DNA of 64,000 bases from Corynebacterium sputi DSM 45148 (GTDB taxonomy: Bacteria > Actinomycetota > Actinomycetes > Mycobacteriales > Mycobacteriaceae), in NCBI RefSeq assembly GCF_000427865.1, contig NZ_ATYV01000016.1, positions 1 through 64,000 of the forward strand, read 5' to 3'. Every line of letters begins with the position of its first letter. Positions within the stretch are counted from its first letter, which is position 1. A program made the position numbers and the translations under genes. Below the pieces are notes generated by a model. The model was not told where the DNA came from and made no database searches. It saw only the letters and a program-made list of their open reading frames with translations. Below are positions 52,364-60,009 of the stretch, piece after piece.

Positions 52364-53137
52364 GTGGTGATGGTGATAGCGGTACTGGCGGCAGTAATCG
52401 TCGGGGTGCTGGTTGGTGTGCTCGGTGGTGGCGGATCGATTCTGACGGTGCCGGTCCTTACCTATGTGCTGGGTATGGAGCCGCACGAGGCGATCGCTTC
52501 CTCGCTTGTCATCGTTGGCTTAACAGCGCTGTTCGGAATGATTCCGCATGCCCGGGCTCGACGGGTCCGTTGGCGAATCGGATTGATCTTCGGTGCCGCG
52601 GGAATGGTTGGAGCATTCCTCGGCGGGCTCCTCGGAGGAGTCCTCCCAGGGGAGGTACTGATGGTGGCGTTCGCGGTGATGATGATCGCGACGTCGGCGG
52701 CGATGCTCCGGCCGCGTCGACTGCCGAGTTCTCGCACTTCACCTGGTGGTGAGCCGGCGCCATTTCAATCAGTGCGGATCGCCATCGACGGATTGCTGGT
52801 GGGAATCGCGACTGGTGTCGTTGGCGCTGGTGGTGGATTCATGATCGTCCCGGCGCTGGTTCTCTTGGCTGGCCTGCCGATGACCGCCGCCGTTGGCACG
52901 TCATTGTTGGTCATCTCCATGAAGTCAGCCGCAGGACTCAGCGGATATCTCGTCAACGTGCAGATCGACTGGCCGCTGGTCCTCGGTTTCTCCGCTATCG
53001 CGATTGTTGGCGCACAGGGTGGGTACCTGCTCGCCTCCCGGATCCCGGAGCAGACGCTGCGCAAGGCTTTCGGCTGGTTCGTCATGGTGATGGGTGTGTT
53101 CATCATCGTTCAGGAGGTCCTGGTGGCGCTGGTGTAA
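52364..53137 (+). CDS. Sulfite exporter TauE/SafE family protein
   Basis: 257 residues with about 8 membrane segments in two repeats: VLVGVLGGGGSILTVPVLTY and LLVGIATGVVGAGGGFMIVP are the repeated 'GxxGGGGGxxxxPxL' re-entrant motifs of the family. Homologues export sulfite or organosulfur anions. The start is the GTG at 52364, seven nt behind TATGGT; a GTG or ATG within the next two codons are alternatives. It stands alone, about 120 bp before the second tRNA-Arg. Confidence 0.9.
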   Translation: MVMVIAVLAAVIVGVLVGVLGGGGSILTVPVLTYVLGMEPHEAIASSLVIVGLTALFGMIPHARARRVRWRIGLIFGAAGMVGAFLGGLLGGVLPGEVLMVAFAVMMIATSAAMLRPRRLPSSRTSPGGEPAPFQSVRIAIDGLLVGIATGVVGAGGGFMIVPALVLLAGLPMTAAVGTSLLVISMKSAAGLSGYLVNVQIDWPLVLGFSAIAIVGAQGGYLLASRIPEQTLRKAFGWFVMVMGVFIIVQEVLVALV

Positions 53138-53258
53138 AACTACCGGCTTCCCGACGCCCACCTCACCTCCCATCACCCCTCACCAGGGGATTTGTCTGGT
53201 TGGTGGTGCCTGGGTATTGTTACATTTCGTTGCAGCGACGATGTCACCGCAACGGACT

Positions 53259-53331
53259 GCGCCCGTAGCTCAACGGATAGAGCATCTGACTACGGATCAG
53301 AAGGTTAGGGGTTCGAATCCCTTCGGGCGCA
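53259..53331 (+). tRNA. tRNA-Arg(ACG), second copy
   Basis: 73-nt body identical to the first copy at 50502, anticodon ACG, discriminator A, but without an encoded CCA (followed by CAG). The probable acquired island begins immediately downstream, so this tRNA may be an integration site. Confidence 0.95.
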
Positions 53332-53376
53332 CAGTAGGTGTCACAGTCAATGTGGCCCCATCGACTCAGGAAATGG

Positions 53377-53408
53377 CTGGCCAGAGGTCCTTCGGGCCCT
53401 CTGGCCAG
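53377..53408 (+). terminator. Hairpin just downstream of tRNA-Arg
   Basis: CTGGCCAGAGG and CCTCTGGCCAG form a perfect 11-bp stem around a 10-nt loop containing TTCG. It probably ends the tRNA transcript or protects the boundary; no T-run follows. Confidence 0.55.
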
Positions 53409-53498
53409 ACCTATCTCACGGCTTCGGACCCTGAGCGCACCATCCACGCCGCCTTGGTGGGCGGTTGAGGGTGCGCGGGCCGCTTCCAGACGCAAAAC

Positions 53499-53530
53499 GG
53501 CCCCTGCCCGGGTGTTTCCGGGCAGGGGCC
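53499..53530 (-). terminator. Terminator of the recombinase/transposase operon
   Basis: GGCCCCTGCCCGG and CCGGGCAGGGGCC form a perfect 13-bp stem around GTGTTT. On the minus strand it follows the transposase-like stop by 15 bp and is succeeded by GTTTTGCG. Confidence 0.85.
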
Positions 53531-53544
53531 ATCGCTGTGGGGTG

Positions 53545-55290
53545 CTACATCGTCTTGACGCTTCTCTTGCCGGGGGACTTGGCGGTCCGCTTCACCGTGA
53601 CCCAGGGCGCCGTGGGGGGTCCGGTGTGTGCAGGGCCGGGTGGTGCCTGGGCCCGTCGCGGTCGGCTGAACTTCCGCTGGCGATGCAGGGCCTTCGTCGG
53701 CCTCGCGCTGGGCAGCGGCTCGATCACCTCGTCGTCTGCGACCTGCGGTGGATCGCCCACGTCGTAGCCGTAGCGCGTCAGAAGGATCGAGGCATTGACC
53801 GCCGCGAGGATGAACGACAGCAGGATGCCGTTTCGCTCTGTCCCTCGGACGCGGGTCGAGTGCCGGGTGAGGCGGGCGTGGTGCACCTTGGCGCAAGCGT
53901 TGGTCGACTCCACGGCGGAGCGGCGACCGTAGGAAGCCTTCCACTTGGTGGTGCCGTAAAGGACGCGCTGGCGCAGGTTGAGCAGGTCGTCGGGGCCGAG
54001 GGTCACGGTAGTGCCGCAGTGGCACGGCTCACCTTCGACGCACTGGGTCTGGGGGTAACGGGCCGCGTCGAGGCGCAGCGAGGCCGGGTGGTTCGCGCAG
54101 CGCATCGTGCCGGAGAGAACCGGGTCGCGGTAGCGCTGCGTGGCTCGCTCGTAGTTCGGCGCTCCCATGGGGGTGAAGGCGTGGTACTTGCGCCGGTCGT
54201 ACTGCTCGGCCAGCAGTGCCTTGGCCTCGGCGCTCATGCCCAGAGAGAAGCCGCCCAGCGAGCGGAGGTCCTTCGGGAGGGTCTCCTTGAACAGGCCCCC
54301 GTCCACGAAGATGGTGCCGGGGATCGGCCCGGGGCGAGTTCCCCGCTGGGTCGTGTGGAGGTCGAGGACCTGCTCGATGCCGCGCATCCATACGGGGCGT
54401 GCCCACTGGCCGGTGGCGAGGTAGGTGTAGCCACGGTCGACCAGGATGGTCGAGGGCTTCCTGCCGGCGGCGATCATGGCGTCGATCAACGACAGGCCGC
54501 CCTCGGCCTTGTACGTTCCCGCAGGGACCAGGGAGGCTCCCCGGATCAGGCCCGGGCGAGCGTCACCGCCCAGGTCGGGCACGTCCACGGACAGGTGCAG
54601 GTCCCAGCCGCAGAAGACGCCCTTGCGGTTGCGGTTCTTCCCTGCCCGGCAGCCGTCGCGGGCGTCGGGGTCGACGGTGTGCTGATGCCGCCCGTCAGCA
54701 CCTTGAAGGGGCCAGCCCGGCTCGTTCTTGGGCGCGTCGCCTCCCAGCGCGTCCAACTCGGGTAGGGAGTCCTCGGGGATGTCGGCCTTCATGAGGTGCT
54801 TCCAGGATCGCCTCCGGGCGTGGGCCTCGTAGTCCGTGGAGTCGATGGCTTGGGTGTCGGACTGGGGGATTTGGCTGGGGATGAAGTCGCTGGCCATCGA
54901 GGTCATGAACTCCGCCAAGGTCACCGACAGTCGGGGATCGCGCACTTCGCCCGTCGTGAGGTCGACCCGTTCCTTGAAGGCGGCACCGAGTTCGGCCACG
55001 GCCTGCTCCACGAGGTCATAGGACCACTGGTGCTTGATCCCGAGCGTCTCGCGCTGACTCGGGGTGAGCCGGACGAGCGCCTGGGCGGCATCGGACACGA
55101 GCAGTTCTCCTAAGCCCTCGATGGCGGCGATCTGGAAGACGGTGAACAGGGCCTCATACGTGTAGGAACGCTTGCGCCCGCGATGAGCGGTCATGTCCTG
55201 CTGGCACCGCTGGGTCACCCGCGCTGCGCGGACGATGGCTCGCGCGCGGTTGAAGGTGGGGGTGTCCACGGGTCCGGTGCGCCACCTCAT
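53545..55290 (-). CDS. DDE transposase-like protein with a zinc-ribbon-like insert
   Basis: 581 residues. The catalytic triad of the DDE fold is recognisable: Asp150 (TQAIDSTDYEAHARR), Asp285 (TILVDRGYTYLATGQ) and Glu461 (YGRRSAVESTNACAKVHHAR); the last resembles the 'RxxVExxxxxxK' segment of IS5/IS1182-type enzymes. Between D285 and E461 is a Cys/His cluster (MRCANHPA; QCVEGEPCHCG: Cys398, His401, Cys417, Cys423, Cys425) that could bind zinc. A basic tail follows. The ATG overlaps the stop of the upstream recombinase-like gene (ATGA), so the two proteins are made together. I saw no flanking terminal repeats typical of a simple insertion sequence. Confidence 0.7.
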   Translation of the reverse strand: MRWRTGPVDTPTFNRARAIVRAARVTQRCQQDMTAHRGRKRSYTYEALFTVFQIAAIEGLGELLVSDAAQALVRLTPSQRETLGIKHQWSYDLVEQAVAELGAAFKERVDLTTGEVRDPRLSVTLAEFMTSMASDFIPSQIPQSDTQAIDSTDYEAHARRRSWKHLMKADIPEDSLPELDALGGDAPKNEPGWPLQGADGRHQHTVDPDARDGCRAGKNRNRKGVFCGWDLHLSVDVPDLGGDARPGLIRGASLVPAGTYKAEGGLSLIDAMIAAGRKPSTILVDRGYTYLATGQWARPVWMRGIEQVLDLHTTQRGTRPGPIPGTIFVDGGLFKETLPKDLRSLGGFSLGMSAEAKALLAEQYDRRKYHAFTPMGAPNYERATQRYRDPVLSGTMRCANHPASLRLDAARYPQTQCVEGEPCHCGTTVTLGPDDLLNLRQRVLYGTTKWKASYGRRSAVESTNACAKVHHARLTRHSTRVRGTERNGILLSFILAAVNASILLTRYGYDVGDPPQVADDEVIEPLPSARPTKALHRQRKFSRPRRAQAPPGPAHTGPPTAPWVTVKRTAKSPGKRSVKTM

Positions 55291-56246
55291 CGGCGCACCA
55301 ACCCGGCAGCCGCGAAGAGGTACTCATCCCGCTCGATGCGCTGCGCGACGTAGGGCGCGATGACCTCCAGGGACTTGGAGGACACCGTGCCAGCGATCTT
55401 CATGAACTCGCTGATGCGCACGTCTTGCGCCAGCACGTCGGCCATCCAGGTGGTCCGGAGCCGTGCAGGACGGAAGGCCACCCAGTCGGGCCACCGCATG
55501 TTCTGGCGAAGGGCTCCCAGCGGGTCCTTGGCGGTCGCCTTGTGCGCCCCGACGAGCGGACCCTCGGGGAAGCGCCTGCACAGGTCCAGCAGTTCCTCGA
55601 CGTACTGGGAGCGCACGGGCACCACGCGGTCTTCCAGCAGGATCACGACCAGGCGGCGGTCATGCGGGTGACGGGCGACCATCTCGGCACAAACGGAGAT
55701 CATCTCGCCCGGTTTCACCCCAGCGCCCAAGCCGAGGGTCAGGATGGCCGTGGCCACGCGCTGGCGATGCTCGGTGGCTTGGGACCGTGCGGCAGCCCAG
55801 AGTGCCTCGACCTCGTGCGCCTGGTAGGGCGGCTGGATCGTGTGGTTGTTGGCGAACGGCTTGGGAGGCGGAGCCCACGGGGCCTTCTTCGTGCACGCCC
55901 GTGCCACCCGCCGCAGGTAACCGCGTCGGGTCGATTGGGTCACCGAGGACAGATGCTTCAGCGCGGTGGCGCAGTAGCGCTCCACGTGGGCCGGGATGAA
56001 GACCGCCTCCGGCTCCAGTGACAGTCCTTCACAGTGAGCCCACGCGAGGAAGTTGGTGACAGTGCCCAGGCAGTGGAGGGCCGAGGCGACCGAGGCGTAG
56101 TCGGCGGCGCGGCAGGCGTCGATGGCGATGGGGCGCACCCGTTCCCAAACCTCTGCTGAGATCAGGTGGGCCGCAGGGCGGTAGTTGGCGAACACGCCTT
56201 CGGGGGTCGTCACGACGACGCCTCCGATGACGCGATGCTTGGGCAT
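55287..56246 (-). CDS. Degenerate tyrosine-recombinase-like protein
   Basis: 319 residues. An N-terminal helical SAM-like/core-binding region (VASALHCLGTVTNFLAWAHC; RRGYLRRVARACTKKA) precedes a C-terminal part with the layout of tyrosine recombinases. AILTLGLGAGVKPGEM stands where the first catalytic Arg is expected, but has Lys178. ARLRTTWMADVLAQDVR holds the second Arg (264) but not the His three residues before it. IAGTVSSKSLEVIAPYV corresponds to the 'LGHxxxxxxxxY' segment with Tyr299 but Thr for His. Only part of the tetrad is kept, so it may bind DNA without strand exchange. It is first in an operon with the DDE protein and has a palindromic site 22 bp upstream. Confidence 0.6.
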   Translation of the reverse strand: MPKHRVIGGVVVTTPEGVFANYRPAAHLISAEVWERVRPIAIDACRAADYASVASALHCLGTVTNFLAWAHCEGLSLEPEAVFIPAHVERYCATALKHLSSVTQSTRRGYLRRVARACTKKAPWAPPPKPFANNHTIQPPYQAHEVEALWAAARSQATEHRQRVATAILTLGLGAGVKPGEMISVCAEMVARHPHDRRLVVILLEDRVVPVRSQYVEELLDLCRRFPEGPLVGAHKATAKDPLGALRQNMRWPDWVAFRPARLRTTWMADVLAQDVRISEFMKIAGTVSSKSLEVIAPYVAQRIERDEYLFAAAGLVRR

Positions 56247-56267
56247 GGCCTACCTCCGTTGTGCGCG

Positions 56268-56285
56268 TGGGTCCTATAAGACCCA
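56268..56285. promoter_or_regulatory. Inverted-repeat operator before the recombinase/transposase operon
   Basis: TGGGTCCTATAAGACCCA is a perfect inverted repeat (TGGGTC, 6-nt spacer, GACCCA) lying 22 bp upstream of the recombinase-like start and 69 bp before the divergent HTH gene. The spacer includes a TATA-rich core that could be a -10. A copy matching at 15 of 18 positions is found before hsdM. Confidence 0.65.
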
Positions 56286-56353
56286 TCGACACAACTATAG
56301 TAAGGAACCCCGACAATCCTGGAATCGAGAGCGACTGGCTCTAGGCTGAGGAC

Positions 56354-56677
56354 ATGCCCAGGTCCGGAGGAGACGCCGCCCCACGCGAGTACGTCGCGCG
56401 TGGCCAGTGGCCCACGGGCAGGCTCCGCAAGGACGCACCGGTAAGCGCGATCTACGCGCAGGAGTTCGTCAACCGGCTGCTGAAGGCTCTGGAGGCCAAA
56501 GGGGCCCCGTCGCTGCGCAGCATCGAGCGAGAGGCCAAGGTGAGCAGGCGAACTGTCGAGCGGGTGCTCGCAGGAGAGGCGCTGCCGGACTTCGGGGCCC
56601 TCGCTCGATTGGAGCAGTGGCTGGGGGCGGATTTGTGGCCGGGAGCGGAGATGCGCTCCGCACAGGAGCAAGAGTGA
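56354..56677 (+). CDS. Small XRE-type HTH protein (first)
   Basis: 107 residues, ATG with GAGG close upstream. An N-terminal Gly/Pro/Arg-rich extension (about 1-30) is followed by a five-helix XRE-like domain: AQEFVNRLLKALEAKGAPSL, RSIEREAKVSRRTVERVLAG and EALPDFGALARLEQWLGADL. The recognition helix is the SRRTVERVL segment. It is divergent from the recombinase-like gene, with the TGGGTC...GACCCA repeat in the shared 107-bp intergenic region. It is a candidate to bind that repeat. Confidence 0.75.
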   Translation: MPRSGGDAAPREYVARGQWPTGRLRKDAPVSAIYAQEFVNRLLKALEAKGAPSLRSIEREAKVSRRTVERVLAGEALPDFGALARLEQWLGADLWPGAEMRSAQEQE

Positions 56678-56807
56678 GTTCTCGATCATGCTAGACGCAG
56701 GCGAACCCACCCCAGAGTCGTGATTGAGGCGCCAGGGAGGATCAGAAGTTGCGCCTAGGGCGCAGATTTCTCAGGACTCAGCGTGGGCGCTTAGGGGGAA
56801 GGGTTGG

Positions 56808-57188
56808 GTGAGGCAGGCTGGGTTGGTGCCCTCTCCGCCCGCCTACTCACCACGGGACTTCTGCCAGTTACCGGAGTTGTTCGGGCGCAACCCCACCGTG
56901 AAGTTCGTTCGTTACCCGGACGGTGACGAACGACGAGGGCTGGCCTATGCCAGCCTCATGCAGCACCGCTTCGCCATCGTCGTCCGGGGCACCCTCCAGC
57001 GGCACGGGCACAACAGGAAATGGTTGGCCGAGCAGACGGGGATGGACTACACGCGGCTGGGGCGACTGCTGAACGGCCACCTACCGATGCGGTTGTCCGA
57101 CATCGGCAAGGTTGGGATCGTGCTGAACATCGCGATTCCGTTCAGGCCGGAGGATTTTGTGGGCGACCAGTTTACCCTGCGGCGATGA
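56808..57188 (+). CDS. Small XRE-type HTH protein (second)
   Basis: 126 residues from a GTG at 56808 preceded by GGGGGAAGGG; the frame extends further upstream without a good start. An N-terminal part with PRDFCQLPELFGRN is followed by the HTH: MQHRFAIVVRGTLQRHGHNR, KWLAEQTGMDYTRLGRLLNG and HLPMRLSDIGKVGIVLNIAI. This is a Cro/C1-like domain. Located between the two inverted-repeat operators and upstream of hsdM, it could control the restriction operon in the manner of a C protein, but this is inference. Confidence 0.65.
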   Translation: MRQAGLVPSPPAYSPRDFCQLPELFGRNPTVKFVRYPDGDERRGLAYASLMQHRFAIVVRGTLQRHGHNRKWLAEQTGMDYTRLGRLLNGHLPMRLSDIGKVGIVLNIAIPFRPEDFVGDQFTLRR

Positions 57189-57250
57189 AGGTGGACACCA
57201 TGCGGCCAAGCCTCCTCCCCGAGCGCCGCCGGGCTTGTAGTCTTCACTCA

Positions 57251-57268
57251 TGGGTCCTGTAAGGCCCG
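57251..57268. promoter_or_regulatory. Inverted-repeat operator before hsdM
   Basis: TGGGTCCTGTAAGGCCCG differs from the operator at 56268 at only three positions. It lies 28 bp before the hsdM GTG, overlapping the likely promoter. Confidence 0.6.
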
Positions 57269-57296
57269 TCGTCCGACCATCCACAAGGAAGCACCT

Positions 57297-58790
57297 GTGA
57301 CCATCTCCCAGCAGCACCTGGAGTCGCGCCTGTGGTCAGCCGCGAATGCGCTTCGCGGCCCCGTGGCCCACGCCGACTTCATGACGTACATGTTCCCCAT
57401 GCTGTTCTGGAAGTGGATCAGTGATACCTGGACGTGGGAGCACGAGCAGGCAGTCGCGGACTTCGGAGATGCTCTCAACGACGAGATCGAGGCGGACTAC
57501 CACCGCTTCGATCTCCCGGAGGGCACGCACTGGAACGATGTGGCCCGCAGCACGCTGCCGAACCTCGGGACGCGCATCCAGAAGGCACTGGACAAAATCG
57601 CCCAGGCCAACGCCGAGAAGTTGGCTGGCATCTTCGGTGACGCAGCGTGGGGCAACAAGGAGCGCCTGCCTGAGGAGCACCTCCGCAACCTCATCTCATC
57701 CTTCGACGGGCTCAACCTCAACCCCGATGAGGTGTCCCACGACATGTTGGGGCAGGCATACGAGTACCTGCTCAAATACTTCGCGGAAGGGGCAGGCCAG
57801 AAGGCTGGGGAGTTCTTCACCCCCCGTCAGGTGGTCAGGTTGTTGGTGCGCCTCCTCGATCCCCAACCGGAGGAGACGATCTACGATCCCACCTGCGGCT
57901 CGGGCGGGATGCTGATGGAGACCATCAATGCCATCCGGGCTCGCGGCGAGGACCACCGCACCCTCCGGCTCTACGGGCAGGAGGTCAACCTCACCACCTC
58001 CGCCATCGCGCGGATGAACCTCTACCTGCACGAGATCGAGGACTTCAAGATCGTCCGTGGCGACACGCTCCGCGCCCCGGGACTGCGGAACCCGAACGGG
58101 ACCCTCCAGAAGTTCGACGTGGTGATCGCCAATCCCCCCTTCTCGTTGAAGAACTGGGGACGAGACACTTGGGAGTCCGACCCTCGCGCGTTCTGCGGGG
58201 TGCCCCCGAAGGACAGGGGTGACTACGCCTTCATCCAGCACATGATCTCCTCGATGGACGAGGAGCGAGGCCGCGTCGGCGTGGTGATGCCGCTGGGCGC
58301 GCTGTTCCGGGCCGGAGCCGAAGGCTCTATCCGCGCGTGCCTGGCGGAGAAGGACCTGCTGGAGGCCGTCATCGGCCTCGGCTCCAACCTCTTCTACGGC
58401 GCTGCCATCCCGGTCTGCCTGATGATCTTCCGCAACGAGAAGGTCGAGGAGCGCAGGAACAGGGTGCTCTTCATCGACGCCACAGAGCGCGTGAAGACTG
58501 GGCGAGCGCAGAACGAACTGGGCGACGATGACATGGACGCCATCTTGAAGGCATTCCACGAAGGCGAGGACCCAGACGGCGAGCGCGGTGTGAACCTCCG
58601 GCTGGTCGATCTGTCCGAGATCGAAGCGAATGGCTATGACCTCAACATCGGACGGTACGTGGCTGGGGCGGAGGCAGAAGCGGTCGACGTGACCGAAGCC
58701 CTGACCGCATGGCAGGAAGCCCGGGCAGAGCGCCTTGCTGCCGAAGAGGCCATGGTTGAGCGACTGAAGGCGGCTGGTTTCGATGCGTGA
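57297..58790 (+). CDS. hsdM: Type I restriction-modification methyltransferase HsdM
   Basis: 497 residues, GTG start with AAGGAAG upstream. N-terminal HsdM_N helical domain (HADFMTYMFPMLFWKWISDT), then an N6-adenine methyltransferase: GEFFTPRQVVRLLVRLL (171-187), SAM motif I YDPTCGSGGML (about 197-206) and catalytic motif IV NPPF (279-282). It methylates adenine in the recognition sequence set by HsdS. The 3' end overlaps hsdS by 8 nt. Confidence 0.95.
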   Translation: MTISQQHLESRLWSAANALRGPVAHADFMTYMFPMLFWKWISDTWTWEHEQAVADFGDALNDEIEADYHRFDLPEGTHWNDVARSTLPNLGTRIQKALDKIAQANAEKLAGIFGDAAWGNKERLPEEHLRNLISSFDGLNLNPDEVSHDMLGQAYEYLLKYFAEGAGQKAGEFFTPRQVVRLLVRLLDPQPEETIYDPTCGSGGMLMETINAIRARGEDHRTLRLYGQEVNLTTSAIARMNLYLHEIEDFKIVRGDTLRAPGLRNPNGTLQKFDVVIANPPFSLKNWGRDTWESDPRAFCGVPPKDRGDYAFIQHMISSMDEERGRVGVVMPLGALFRAGAEGSIRACLAEKDLLEAVIGLGSNLFYGAAIPVCLMIFRNEKVEERRNRVLFIDATERVKTGRAQNELGDDDMDAILKAFHEGEDPDGERGVNLRLVDLSEIEANGYDLNIGRYVAGAEAEAVDVTEALTAWQEARAERLAAEEAMVERLKAAGFDA

Positions 58791-60009
58791 CGGATGGATC
58801 GAGACCACGCTGGGGGAGGTGACGGCAGTTAACCCTGGGCGGCTGAAGGGAGTCTCTCCCGACGACGTCATTCGCTATGTCGACATTTCGTCGGTGTCTT
58901 GGGACACCGGCATTGACATCTGCTCGGTGGCCGAAATGCCATTCGGTCAAGCACCCGGAAGGGCTCGGCGTCCTATCAACGAGAAGGACGTAGTGGTGTC
59001 GACCGTTAGGCCACGACTGCGAGCCATGGGCCAAGTGCCGCCTTCTCTCGCTGGCCAAGTAGCCTCTACGGGCCTCTGCGTGCTTCGCGCGCGTGACTCA
59101 GAAGCGATTCTGCCGGACTATGTGTGGCAGGTTGTGAGACATCACGCTTTCACCGATTGGCTGGTCGAGCGTGAGACCGGAAGCAACTACCCGGCAGTCC
59201 GGTCGAGCGACATTGAGGCGTACCCCTTCTTGTTGCCTCCCATCGAGGAGCAGCGACGCATCGTAGACCTGATGAGCCATATGGATGCAGTAATAGAGCG
59301 CCTCGCAGAGGAGTTCGAATCGGTCGAACGGATGGCGCGATCCCTCAGGAATGAAGCCTTTGGTGCATGGAGTGATCAGTTTGAACTTGCGCCCGCCGCC
59401 TCACTATTTGGGATGCTACTGGGGCGACAGAAGTCGGCGCGGCAGTCTGTGGGTAGCCACGTCATTCCCTATATCCGTTCTGGCAATATCGCGGATGGCT
59501 TTTTGCGTCTCGATGACGTGCAGGAAATGAACTTCGAGCCTGATGAGCAGCACAAGTATGCAATCAGTTCCGGTGACGTTCTTCTGGCGGAAGGTGGCAC
59601 CGTCGGGCAGTCGGCTCTTTGGAAGGAGGAAATCCAAGGCCCGGTCGGTTTCGACAAGCATGTGATCCGGTTGCGCCCAGTGGAAGGGATGTCTACGACC
59701 AACTACATCCACCAGTGGTGTCGATGGGCGTTTGAGACCGGGTTGTTTCGTGAAACGGCCAAAGGGGTAACAATCAGTGCCCTAGGGTTCGGCAGGGCCA
59801 AAGCACTTCCAGTCCCCAAAGTTCCTTTCGAAGATCAGCAGGGACAGACAGCGACTCTGGTCGCCGCTGATGCTCTGGGTCAGCAGTTGGCCGCTGAGCG
59901 CAGTCAACTCCTACAGGCCCGGGCAGCACTACTCAGCGAACTCCTCTCTGGGCTGCATCAGATTCCGACCTCCTACGATGAGTTCATCCGCGATGAAGGG
60001 GCTGCGTGA
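58783..60009 (+). CDS. hsdS: Type I restriction-modification specificity subunit HsdS
   Basis: 408 residues. Two target-recognition domains separated by a conserved coiled coil: first domain from RDGWIETTLGEVTAVNPGRL to about 160, then LLPPIEEQRRIVDLMSHMDA with the helical spacer (AVIERLAEEFESVERMARSL), the second domain (GSHVIPYIRSGNIADGFLRL) and the C-terminal helix (GQTATLVAADALGQQLAAER). It decides the bipartite DNA target of the HsdMSR complex. The target cannot be read from the sequence. Confidence 0.93.
   Translation: MRDGWIETTLGEVTAVNPGRLKGVSPDDVIRYVDISSVSWDTGIDICSVAEMPFGQAPGRARRPINEKDVVVSTVRPRLRAMGQVPPSLAGQVASTGLCVLRARDSEAILPDYVWQVVRHHAFTDWLVERETGSNYPAVRSSDIEAYPFLLPPIEEQRRIVDLMSHMDAVIERLAEEFESVERMARSLRNEAFGAWSDQFELAPAASLFGMLLGRQKSARQSVGSHVIPYIRSGNIADGFLRLDDVQEMNFEPDEQHKYAISSGDVLLAEGGTVGQSALWKEEIQGPVGFDKHVIRLRPVEGMSTTNYIHQWCRWAFETGLFRETAKGVTISALGFGRAKALPVPKVPFEDQQGQTATLVAADALGQQLAAERSQLLQARAALLSELLSGLHQIPTSYDEFIRDEGAA

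Noticed and set aside
53338-54765. 475-codon plus-strand frame opposite the DDE protein
   Set aside because: Antisense of a gene with catalytic motifs and a terminator; no domain found.
57696-58871. 391-codon minus-strand frame opposite hsdM
   Set aside because: It mirrors hsdM, whose methyltransferase motifs are beyond doubt.
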